Shown here: piece after piece, positions 36,801 to 47,335 of the stretch
Position numbering within the stretch: position 1 is the stretch's first letter
Layout: each line of letters opens with the position of its first letter
Assembly (NCBI GenBank): GCA_013400975.1
Contig: WBMZ01004703.1
Span: 372,001-436,000 of the forward strand
Reading direction: 5' to 3'
Origin: Atrichornis clamosus
Lineage: Eukaryota > Chordata > Aves > Passeriformes > Menuridae
Length of the DNA: 64,000 nt
Translations under genes and position numbers: made by a program
Notes under the pieces: model-generated
Databases searched by the model: none
What the model saw: only the letters and a program-made list of their open reading frames with translations
What the model was told of the DNA's origin: nothing

Positions 36801-38875
36801 ATTCAGTCATCACTTTAACGGTGGGGCACCAGTGACACTTGCATTCCTTAGTGCCTTCCCCCACATGAGGATTCCAAGGCACCTTCCCACAAAAGCCCAC
36901 ATTTGGTACTCCTGTGTTCTAAGCAAAAGAACTTTTAAGAGACTTGGACCTTCTCAGGACCCAGCATAAGAAACAACTCGCATATTTGAGAAATGCAAAA
37001 TCTAAAGGGTTGTGTCCAAGAGGATCTGGGGTTTCTCAGTTATTGGGAAAAGTAACTATTCAAGACATTCTGAGTTAAACTAGAATCAGATATTAACAAT
37101 CTATGAGACTAAAAGGCCAAATCAATGCATTTGTAACAGTTTTTTGTGTGAGCTCACCTCAGCAACCTGATTTCAGAACTATTGTGCCCTAAAACCACAG
37201 GAAAAGTAAAGCTTCCAGCCAAAGAAATATGACTGAAAAGAACTTTATGCAAGGATCATTTGTCAGGCATTAAAATAACCATATTGACAGATTCGTAATA
37301 CTTGCCATAGGCTACAAAGTTAGAGATTTCAGGAGCTCACCAGCAGGCTCCTGGCCCCAGCTTCTATTCCCTGGATTGGAAAGAGACAAGTACAGAGACT
37401 TCCAGGCTCTTGCAGGTATTTTTGTATCTAAATTCAGAACCTGTGAAAGGGATCTGACTCACGATGGGGACTAGTTCTCTGGCTCCTTATACTTGGCCAT
37501 GAGAAGCACATTTTCTTCACGATTCTGTGGAATCTGTGAGCAAAAATAAAATTACCTATTAAGCTACAGAATCTCCTGGGTTTTTTGGTAGACATTTGAA
37601 ACTCTGAAACATTCCCTTGGCTTCTGACTTAAATTGCATAGATGGGCAGCAGTCCTCGGCTCAACATGAGACAGCCCCCACCTGACAACCTGTTGTTGAA
37701 CCCCCAAAGCCTGAGGTACAAGCCCAGCATGGACCTGCACAGACTGTGAGTCTCTGCAGGAAGCTCTGGCACTTTTTATTCCTAATTCCACCTGAATAAG
37801 TCCCTATTCAAAGAAAGCTGCCCCTGAAGTCAAGGACAGCCAGAAGTGCCCTAGTAAGAATGAGGATTTGATGGTATGTTGTTAGAGAGAAGGAAAGAAA
37901 CAGAGCAAACCAAAGAAACCTCAAGTTTCTAATTAGAGAGGCTGCAAGGCCCCTGCAAGAAAACAACCAAATGCAGGGCCTGTAAAATAACACCGTGTTC
38001 TTTCCAGCACTTTATATTCTCAATGGGCCTGATCCAATCCTTATTCAGAAAACATTTCACAGACCTCAGGCACGTTGCTATGCAGTGATCTGCGATCTGT
38101 TTCATTAATCCAGAAAAATTCTAACTAGGAGCACAACACCCTTTGATAATCCCCAAGCACAGCAACACAGAGGAATGTTTACTACTGTCTAGTGAGCCAT
38201 ACATAATATAGCTCATCATCAAACTTTCTTCCTGCTGCAGCACTAAAACAAATCTGCAATATCCCTTGCACCTTCCACAAATATCAGAGTTCTAAGAATG
38301 GAGAGAACAGAGTCAAATTAGATGCTGTGCCACTAAAATAACTGTACCCAACCAGCATTACAAAGTGAGGCAACCCGAAAGCTCCTGTGTAATTTTACAC
38401 TGAGCAATAACAGTTCTGAGTCCAAGGAAGTGCTCTTTGCAAGCTGCAGGAAGGTGGTGGCCCAGGCTTCCCTCCCAGGAGAGCTGGAGGTGTAAAACAA
38501 ACCTCACTGTGTGTGCAGGGTTTCAGTGCTCAGTTCTGCTGCCACAAATCCAACCTGTTCCACATCCCTGTGGTATAAAGCACCTCTCTGAAACAGGGAA
38601 TCCTTCCCAGGGCACACAGGTGAGGATTGTAACAGACACGATCTATTTTCCTACATAACTTCCATTATTATTTTAATATTGATGCCTAGAGATTTTTTCG
38701 TATTTTTCATATATTTGTAACTCTGTAGCCTTTAATATGTGGCCATATAGTATTTAATGCTTTCTCACTTGTTTTTCACCTCTCTCACATTTAGAACAAT
38801 GAGTGATATTTGCTACAAGTTTTGTCTTTGTCCAAGAAATTCTTTAGCAAGGACTCCGTGTTTCCCAGCAAGCCT
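33854..38875. other. unique non-coding stretch
   Basis: GC-richer DNA at 34160-34480 holds overlapping frames on both strands. Simple sequence includes A11 at 35745-35755, followed by an AAACC-like run to about 35800, and an A-rich run with single G interruptions at 36446-36469. Elsewhere the sequence is AT-rich with frequent stops. No gene recognised. Confidence 0.5.
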
Positions 38876-39110
38876 TGTAGACATAACAAGAAGTAGGGTG
38901 GAAACCCATGGAAAAACCCAAAAAGAGGGGTTGGACCAGAATGTGGGCTGCCAGAAAAGCTATGTTTCTAGTTGGATAGACTTATCAAAAATATGCTGCA
39001 TAGCTGAACCTGTATAAACTGTAAAAAATCCATTATGGGTGTGTTCTTTGGTTATGGAGCACCTGAAAGTTTTCATTAAACCTCTATTCTCTGTGTTATC
39101 TTCTTCATCT
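38876..39110 (+). mobile_element. possible solo LTR or LTR fragment
   Basis: The segment opens TGTAGACATAAC, has a TATAAA at 39013-39018 and an ATTAAA polyadenylation-type signal at 39075-39080, about 60 bp apart, then ACCTCTATTCTCTGTG and TTATCTTCTTC. This order and spacing of TATA box and poly(A) signal is what a retroviral LTR shows across U3-R. I cannot define the CA end or a target duplication, and I name no family. An isolated TATA plus poly(A) hexamer can occur by chance. Confidence 0.25.
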
Positions 39111-41004
39111 TGTCTGGGAAGTCGTTGATTTTTTCCTTCTGTTTTTCGGCATCAGTATAAAGACTGTTTTGCTTTACAGCAAGACTTTTAAAATACAGAC
39201 TAATTATGATTGGCAGGTTGATTTAAATAAGAACTGGTTACAGTTAATTATAACAAAAATAGAATGTTGCATTTTGTGTATTTAGCACTGCACCATCTCT
39301 CTTGACAATCATACCTTAGGACTACTTTTGCTGAACTATCTCTGAAAACCCTTTCATGCTGAATTGTTTCATACCATCCTCCCCCAGAGTTCAATGTCTT
39401 TTAGGGGCTGAAAAAACCCTGTCTGACTGAATGCAGCAAACCCTTCCCTACAGAGCAGCCCTTTCCCTTCTCATTTTGTTCATCTGCAGAAAGGTCACTT
39501 CTAAATCTGTCTCAATTAATATGAAGCTACACAAACAAGCAGCACAAAGGCACGTGTGGAGCCAGAGCAGTGCAGGGGAGCTCTCAAAACAGCCCAAGTT
39601 TGTGGTGTCCAGCGTGGGTTTGTGTCACAGATCTCAGGCGTTAAGGAAACCAAACACAGGGATGGTTCTCTGCAAGTCAACAAACAGAGCTGGGTTTTTG
39701 TAACCTGTGAACTCTGAAAACACTGCGAGTACGGACACAGCTGAGCCAATATTTTGTCACATCAATCGACTCGGGGCAGCAACAAGGAGATGATGGCTCC
39801 AGGTTTGTTCTGAGTGAGCAACACACGTCAGCAGAGGCTCCTGCCTTTCACTGCTCTTAGCCCCAGACTGCAAATTATGGAGGAAAAGGGGAAGAGAACC
39901 TGGTGATATTTCTTTGAAGCTTGAATTGCATTTAGGCAATCTGTGCTCACCTCTCTTGCATTTGCATCTCATGAATGCTCTAAGAAACAAATCTGCCAAC
40001 TAAATGTCTGCAGAAACTGCAGATTTTGATTAAATACTGAAGCACTTGCAAAGAAAAATGAATTCATAATTCAGAAACACCAGATACTAATGATGGAAGT
40101 CAACCTAGAAGTTTTATAGCCTTGGAACACCAACCATACAACTTTTTAAGTTCAATCAAAAGAGCCAATGCAATTCAATTTAGGTAAACCAAGCACTTGT
40201 AATTGATTTCTTCTGCCTTTAATTTGCAGATACAGATTAAGATTTGTTAGTTGACATGATTCAGAGAAAAATAAAAAGTATATATTGGTTGCTGACAATT
40301 TATAAGGAGAAGAAGTGCTGAAAGAGAATAACATAAAACAGTCACTTTGAATTACAGATTTTCTCTAGAGCATCTCCTGGGAGGCATTTCTGGGTAGACA
40401 GAAAGTACAGTTTTGTTTTTAATAAAATGGAATGTGCTGGAATACAGAACCCTGTGTCCATAAACCCTGCCCCTTCCCACGATCTCCAGGTGGCTGGACA
40501 CACCTCCTAACTCACATGTTATAACCAGCATAAAGTACAGCTATTTTAAAGTTAATTCTGGCTCTGGTATTTTTCAAACATGCACAATGCAAATATTCCT
40601 GCAGGAGCTAGTTCTGAATGATTTAATCAGGCATCTCCAACGCTGACAGGTACTGGGAAGATTCAATAAAACAGAATCACTCCAGGCTCACCCATCTTCT
40701 GTAATCACTGCGAAAAAAAAGCCAATGTGTTTTTTCTATTACTGCTAAAAGATTTTTTTCTTAAGTGAAAAATAAATATGTGTTATTTAAAAGGATGTGC
40801 AATATCAATATATATATGTGTGTGTGTCTGTGCAAGAAACATACTAACTGTTCATTAACTCTTCACTGGAAGAGTTTGTTTGCTGACCCCTTAGAGAGCA
40901 CATCCATTCATGGTAAGGAACAGAAATTCTGACACAGAAGCTCAGCTCAGGGACCTCAGGGAAGGCCTGGAGTGAGCAAGGTAAGAGATGGGGCCTGGAA
41001 ATGT
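39111..41004. other. unique non-coding stretch with a TA/TG microsatellite
   Basis: Short dinucleotide run ATATATATATGTGTGTGTGT at about 40807-40827. Octamers at 39960-39967 and 40587-40594. No coding signal. Confidence 0.5.
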
Positions 41005-41106
41005 GTGGATTTAATTCTAACCAGTGCCCCTGAGCTGCTGCAGGACCAAAGGGGAATCACTTCCCTCCTCTGCCCCTTGCCCCTGCCATCCTTTGGGATG
41101 GCAAAC
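41005..41106 (+). mobile_element. probable MIR-like (CORE-SINE-type) fossil
   Basis: The run GATTTAATTCTA, CCAGTGCCCCTGAGCTGCTG, GGACC, GGAATCACTTCCCTCCTCTG, CCCCTGCCATC and GGATGGCA follows, in order and at similar spacing, the MIR core and 3' parts (GATTTGAATCCC, GCTCTGCC, AGCTGTGTGACC, CAAATCACTTAACCTCTCTG, TTTCCCCATCTG, AAATGG). The collinear match over about 100 bases is better than I would expect by chance, but divergence is high. Ancient MIR-type SINEs are known at low copy in birds and reptiles. Confidence 0.45.
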
Positions 41107-42589
41107 TGCAGGAGGGGAGAGACTTCTGGAACCTCCCACTCTCTGATGGATCCTCCAGGTCACAGAACTGCAGAGACACAGGTGAGAAACACAGAGAGTG
41201 TAAATCCATTTCCAGCACTAAAATGGAGCTCCATCAGGAAAACGCAGTGGCGCTCTGGGGATTCCTGTGCTGAAGAGAAACAGAGCCTGGTTTCCTGTGC
41301 AGCATCAACACACGGAGTGCTCTGGATCCATAACCACCAGGCATCAAAGCCTGGGGAAATCAGTAATTCCTTGCACCAAAGGGAGGACACAGAGTGGAGT
41401 TCCAGAACTCCAAGAGAATCATTTCCAACCTCATGCCTGCAAGAGTTGGTTGTTGGCTCCTGAAGTTATCAGCAGGACTTGCTGAGTGGCAGTGAAATAC
41501 TCTGAGCTGCTTTTCATCTGTATCCTCTTTAAGTGGCCACAGAGATTTTTATCAAAATGCTAAAACCCTCCAAGTTCTCCCATATAAGTGGGCTCCAGAC
41601 CTCTGCAGGGTTGGTTAATCCAGGCACTGTAACTGAATCCATTGCCACCTGTGCTCTCTCAAATAAAGATTTTTGTCTGAAATGGAAAGCGTGCTCCGTG
41701 CAATGCCACACTGCCCACAGAGAGCTTTCTGTAAATCCCAAACCTAAGCTGCTGTTACAAGTTCCTCCTAAGCAGAGACCAAGTTTTGGAAAACATTGCA
41801 GTTAAAAGGTTGCACATGTGCTTATGAATTGGGCATTTTCCCCCTTTTCTTTATCACTAATGACAATTAATGAAGGCTTAGCAGGGGAAAGAGGTGTCCC
41901 TTTTATTCATTGTTCCTCATCTGAACTTTTCATTATAGCTTCGCAACAACCACATTATTATCAGGTAGTGATCACTGCAAATCCAGAGGAGGAAAAGAAG
42001 AAAAGATCACTGCATTCAAATATTCTGTTACTCTGCAGTATCCTAAATATTTTTGATTTAACAAGCAAGGACAGGGAAAATCACATATGTCAAATAATCT
42101 GAATTTATCAAGTTTTCCATGAAATGCAAATGCCCTTAGAGGTGAAAGAGTTTTGATTAGGAGACGTGTAGCATTGCAAAGGTGCTGCATATGCAACATT
42201 TCCAAGAGTAGATTCAACAAAGTACTCTGCAAACTATTTTCTTGTTAGAAATTCTCAGAAACTCTGACAAACTGCACTGCAGGCATGGCACACTGTAAGT
42301 CACTAACACTGTAATTAGCTGCTTTATAACCCAGTGTGACTACAGTCCTCAGCTGTGAGATAATGAAATAAAACATTCCTAATATTACTCTCACAAATAT
42401 TAATACGAAAAGTGGATATATTAGCTTTCAAGAGAACAGAGAATTAGCCTGGCATGGAAGCACTGGGGAAAAAAATGGAAAAATAATTTCTTTTTGGCAG
42501 CAATGAAGAGAGGTCACAGCATGAGAAGGTAAAACACACCTGAGGAATACAAATTATTTGATACCATTTGATGATCATTTCTTTCAACG
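41107..42589. other. unique non-coding stretch
   Basis: A 163-codon plus-strand frame starts at 40972 in the MIR-like fossil's neighbourhood and ends at 41463. It crosses that fossil and is therefore probably not a gene. An octamer, ATGCAAAT, is at 42124-42131. No other structure was recognised. Confidence 0.5.
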
Positions 42590-43165
42590 GCAGCACCTGG
42601 TTCTTTGCCTCTGTCCGTAGCCCTGCACGCCCCGAGCTGAGGGAACCGAGCCAGGCCAGGCTGTGCCCCCACAGCCCCAGCCCTTGCCAGGGCTCGGCTG
42701 GGGCCACCGGTGGGGCTGGAGGGCGAGTGCGGCCCTGCACTGGTGACCTGTCCCCGTCCCCACAGAGTGCCCCCAGGCGGCTGCCTCGGACACGGGTGGA
42801 CACAGCTCCCAGCTGGACAAGGGCAGAAGACACTCCTGTGGCTGAGGCACCGGGCCAAGCCTCAAGGCACGGAAAGTGAGCGTCTCCATTTAGCAGGGAC
42901 TCTGTCCATCTTTGGCCTGCCAAGATCCCGTGGCTCTCTCGCAGGGGCACTTGGACAGCGATCACTCCAAGATTCCACGGCTCATTTCCGGCTGGACAAG
43001 GGACTGACCAGCACAGGGCCTCAGCCCCTGAGCAGGACACGCTCCCAGCTCCCTGGTGCAGCGTCCCACACCCTGCCCCGTGCTCTGCAGCAGCACCACA
43101 ACCACCAGCATCCGCTCAAACACTCCCGGCACGTCCTGGCTCCCGGGCTGACAGCCACGCACCCA
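42590..43165. promoter_or_regulatory. GC/CpG-enriched island, possible CpG-island-like element
   Basis: The strongest GC-rich block in the window. By hand I count about 28 CG dinucleotides between 42601 and 43160 at roughly 63-65% GC, giving an observed/expected ratio near 0.5, below the usual 0.6 CpG-island cut-off but well above its surroundings. It carries long overlapping frames on both strands (198 codons minus at 42444-43040; 178 codons plus at 42710-43246), none recognisable, as expected in stop-poor GC-rich DNA. An acceptor-like TGTCCCCGTCCCCACAG lies at about 42750-42766. It could be a promoter, an exon of an unrecognised transcript, or a GC-biased gene-conversion hotspot. Confidence 0.35.
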
Positions 43166-46100
43166 GGAGGAGGGGAAATTAAAAGAGAAGCAGAGACAAA
43201 CTTTCTGCAAGCAGCTGATAATACTGCAGGGGAGCAGGAGGAATAAAACACTGCAGAAGAGTTGTCAGCTTCCCTCTCTTCTTCTGTGGTGGGATTAGTA
43301 GAAAAGGTTAGACTATACATTATCCAAGAGTCATTCTAATGATGTATCACTCTGAGGTTTTCATAAAATTAATCTCTCAATAATAAGACATAATACAGGT
43401 TTCATGCATACTAGGTAATTAAAGAGCTTGATGAATAGATGAAAGAGTGAACGTTCTGGATCCTTAAACAAATCACAGCTTTAAATTTCATTAATTTTAA
43501 ATTTACTCCAAGATCTAATTTAAAATTGGCAAAGCTTCTCTAGCACTGAAACAAGAAATTATTAAATAAAACTGAATTGTATTATTTATTGTTGTCTCAG
43601 GCCAATAAAATACATCAACTTACCATATCAGGATGGCAAAAATATGACAGAACTCTACAATATTAAAAATAGTTTGCAAAATTCACTGCAGCTCTTGGTT
43701 GAAAATTTAAACAAGCAAATCTATTCTCAGATACTTTCTTGGTCTTTTCATTTGCTGTCCTCTGCCCTGGGCTACCACACTGAAAGGTTTGCAATAATTT
43801 AACCATCATCTGCTGGAGCTTCGAGGGAGGGGAAGGCAAAGAAAGAGAGTCCTGATTCTATCTGGTTTTTAGGCAAAGAAAACCATACAGGACATTTACT
43901 GAAGTCAGCAGAGGATATCTGAATATCTGAATGTCTGCAGCACTCCAGAATACCATAGCCTGAGTAAAACAGACACTGCTTAAAGCATTTCTTCCAGGTT
44001 TCCAATTGTAATCAGAGCAAGAACTGTGAAATGCAAATAGGGAAAACCACAGGAGAACAACAGTGACTCATAACTGGGAAATAGTGAGTTAAAGTAACTC
44101 TTCTACTATGAAATCATTGAAAAAACCCGCAAGTGATTGCGAAGCAATCTAAGAACAGAGTGTGACAATGAGCTGTCTGGGGCAGACCTCGTGGGCTGGT
44201 TCCCCGGGTGGGTGTGTTGGTGTCACAGCCCAGCAGCCCCAAATGTGCCCTCCCACTTCTCCTGACCCCTGTCCCATCCCTTGCTCCAACCCCACCATCA
44301 GCAGTGCCTCACTAAGCCAGCAAGGAACTCTTATTTTGCCAAATTCTCCTCCTGGGGCACCTGGAGCAGCAGGAGGATGGCAGGAATTGCTGCCCCTCTC
44401 CATTGCCCTCCCCAGCCTGTACACACAGACACGACCCCACAGACACGGGGCAATTCTTCCTCTTTCTGGGGACAGAATGTTGAATTCAGGTCTAGCTCCA
44501 AAGCAGTTCAGTGCACTCCTATTTGTCAGAAATGCAGGAGTGATTGAACTCTGCCTTGGTGCTTTTTGGAACTCAAGTCTAATATTTGTTTGTTATGTCT
44601 GCTCCTTTTGAGATTGGTTGCTGATGTGTCTCCCTCAGATGCTGGAAGACAAACACTCTACAAACCTCTGCATTCATACAGGAGTGGCACAGCATAAACT
44701 GCCCCTGTGCAAGAGTTCTGGGGGCAGTGCCTTTCCAGGTCCCTTCCTTTTAGGTCCATTTCTTTAATTTTTTTTATTATTCTCAGATATTAACTTTCCA
44801 TATTTTTGCTTTTCTTCAGTACACCACCAATGAAAGTGAACAATTTTTTTAGCCTTTTCCTTATTCTCTTATGTAAACCCATATAAAGAGATTATCTCCA
44901 AGTGTTGACATAACTCTCTCCCTCATCTCAATGCAGCAGATGAAGGGAGAAAAGCAAAGAGTTTTCAGAAGTGGCCCCTGCTGGCAAATATCCAGCTTAT
45001 AGACTTCCTATTGTTTTGCTAACAATTAGAAGCTTGAATTATCAGTTTGCTAGAACTGCATTTAAAGAAACCCTTCTGGGTTTCATCACTGGTAGTCTCT
45101 TTTATTTGATAACAATTCTCATTCCAATTTAAAAATTTCCCCAAACTGAAGGACTAATGGAGCTTGGCAAGGAAATTTTAATGCTTCCCTGTGCTTTGGT
45201 GAACACCACTGTCTGAATGCAACTCCCAGTCCAGCAGCTCCCAGTCCTGAAGGGGTCTTGACCAGAGCAATTTTATGTCCTAGAAATGGAATAAAGCAGA
45301 TTGACTCCCTAATATTATGAATAATTCCAAACAAACATTTAGACTGCCAAAAGGATCAGGAGACATTGGGAAAAAACCACTGATAAACAAACAGGGTGAG
45401 AATCTGTGATGCTCCTGAGATGCATAAGCAGCTTCTTGCTGAAACAAGAGAAGCTGTGGGTCGTCTAAGAGCACTTGGAAAAGATATGTGGGAGTTGTGA
45501 CAGTAACGAGAAAAAAAGGAGCAAAGATGGATGGAAATACATGGTCTGTGCATCTTCAATAAAAATATTGTAATTGGAATTCTTTTATGATTTTCATACC
45601 TGAAGCTCTTTAAGAGGGACTTAAAAAAAGAGACCCCTAAAGACCTATTCTATTAGCATGCTAAATATCCAAATATAAAGCACAGTTCTGCTTAGAGGCC
45701 ATGCCCAAATTTGGATAAAGAAGAATGTGTGTACTCCAATCTTTCTCTGCTGCCAAAAAACAGGGGTTGCTTGGACCACTGTTTCAGTGCCTCTCACAGG
45801 TTCACACCTGACACAAAATTACAGGGTCAGGAAAATCTGAGTCAGGGATCTCCAAGAGTGACAGAAGGGAACATCCCATTACTTACATGATACCATGAGA
45901 TATTACTCTGCATCTATCACTTGTCCTGTGCTGAAATAGATGGAGTTAATCATGTGTTTTTATAAAGACCACTAAAAGGAATTAAATTCTGAAAAGCCCA
46001 CATTTTTAACTGGCTGCAATTGCATGTCCAATGTAGCAGCAGATCCACACTGCACCCAGGGTACTGCTGCTTGTCTTGGACTGAATCCAGGCAACAACAT

Positions 46101-47119
46101 GATATCCATGGCAGATTGAAATAAGCAGCTGGAAAGATTTTATCTACCTTTTGATGGAAGAGTACATCTTCTTGCCTTACCTCAGCCCAGAAGCTCTATT
46201 AGATCCCCACAGCTGTCCCTCAGTGCCACAGTACCAGTCCTGCTGAAGATCGATTTTTATCCATCTGAGTTTGATGAGAAAGACCTTTGCTTTCCAATAA
46301 TGAGACTTGTATCATGCTTTTTACTTTCACAGACAGACTTCTAAAAGTTTTAGCTCTGGATTATCACTTAAATAGCATGCACCAATGCTGTGGTTTGAGA
46401 CTGCAGTCGAGGAGTTTCTAAGTTGCACTTAAAAAGTTATATTGATTTTTAAAGGTCTCGGGCTGGCTGAGATGGCACCTATTTTGCTATGTAATGAGTT
46501 TGCAGTTACAGACAAGAGAGGCACATAATATAGTTAATCTCCTTTTCCAAGCACTTGTTAAATTGTTAGCCAGCATGCAGCAGTCACATGTGGATGCTTA
46601 TTATTCTCCCAACAAATACTGTATTTCATTCCAGTTTGCTTGGTATGAACAGTTCACAGCATATTCTTTGTCACTTAATTTCCTGTGTACATTGTGAACA
46701 CTTCCAAAAGCTCAGCAGGGTGCATTAGAGAAACCTACAGAAGGAACACAGCACATTAATCAAATTACTATATTAGACACTATTAGATATCTTCAAGTTG
46801 GAACTTGTATGCACCCATTTTTACAGCTTTCTTTTTATCACATCAGAAGAGATCAAAATAACTCATTAAGTCAATTCATCCTTTTTGCTGCATTTGCTGA
46901 TTGTGCAGGAAACTGCAGCCTGTGAGAGGGAATGTGGGAAGGGGCTGTGCCCAGGCATCATGGGGAAAGGAAGGGCAGGGAAGCCCTGCTGTAGCTCCCA
47001 CTCTGCATCCTCCCTCCTCTCATCCCCAGGAGCCTGGGATCGTGCTCCCCTGGGAACGGGATGTGGCATCACTAATGTGCCACATCCCCCGCACACACCC
47101 CATTTCTGCTGGGTGACAT
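43166..47119. other. unique stretch, AT-rich then GC-richer
   Basis: Positions 43320-43720 are AT-rich, with TAAATTT...AAATTTA arms near 43484-43507. An octamer is at 44031-44038. Positions 44160-44430 are GC-richer, with overlapping 149-codon plus and 91-codon minus frames. A 12-bp perfect palindrome, TTAGCATGCTAA, is at 45653-45664. From 46900 the DNA becomes GC-rich into the minisatellite. No gene recognised. Confidence 0.5.
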
Positions 47120-47335
47120 CTGCCCCAGGGCTCCAAATCTGCCCCAGGGCTCCAAATCCAGCCCAGGGCCCCAAATCTGCCCCAGGGCCCCAAATCTGCC
47201 CCAGGGCTCCAAATCTACCCCAGGGCTCCGAATCTATCCCAGGCTTTCAAATCCATCCCAGGGCTCCAAATCTGCTCCAGGGCCCCACATCTGTCCCAGG
47301 GCTCCAGATCTGCCCCAGGCCTCCAAATCTGTCCC
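47120..47335. repeat. 19-bp minisatellite, about 11.4 copies
   Basis: Unit consensus is CTGCCCCAGGGCTCCAAAT (19 bp), with copies starting at 47120, 47139, 47158, 47177, 47196, 47215, 47234, 47253, 47272, 47291 and 47310 and a partial copy to 47335. Copies differ from the consensus by zero to five bases. The most diverged is the one at 47234. The consensus has no stop codon in any frame on either strand, so frames stay open across the array in both directions. That accounts for the 232-codon plus-strand frame at 46885-47583 (a Pro/Gly/Gln/Ala-rich 19-residue repeat) and for minus-strand frames overlapping it. I do not regard either as a gene. Confidence 0.95.

Noticed and set aside
40972..41463. 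163-codon plus-strand frame as a gene
   Set aside because: It crosses a probable MIR-like fossil, has no family resemblance, and overlaps an unrelated minus-strand frame.
42444..43246. 198-codon minus and 178-codon plus frames as genes
   Set aside because: They overlap on opposite strands in the most GC-rich block, where stops are rare. Neither translation resembles a known family.
44162..44611. 149-codon plus-strand frame as a secreted protein
   Set aside because: Pro/Ser/Leu-rich composition follows the GC-rich DNA. The hydrophobic part is at the wrong end for a signal peptide and no family is recognised.
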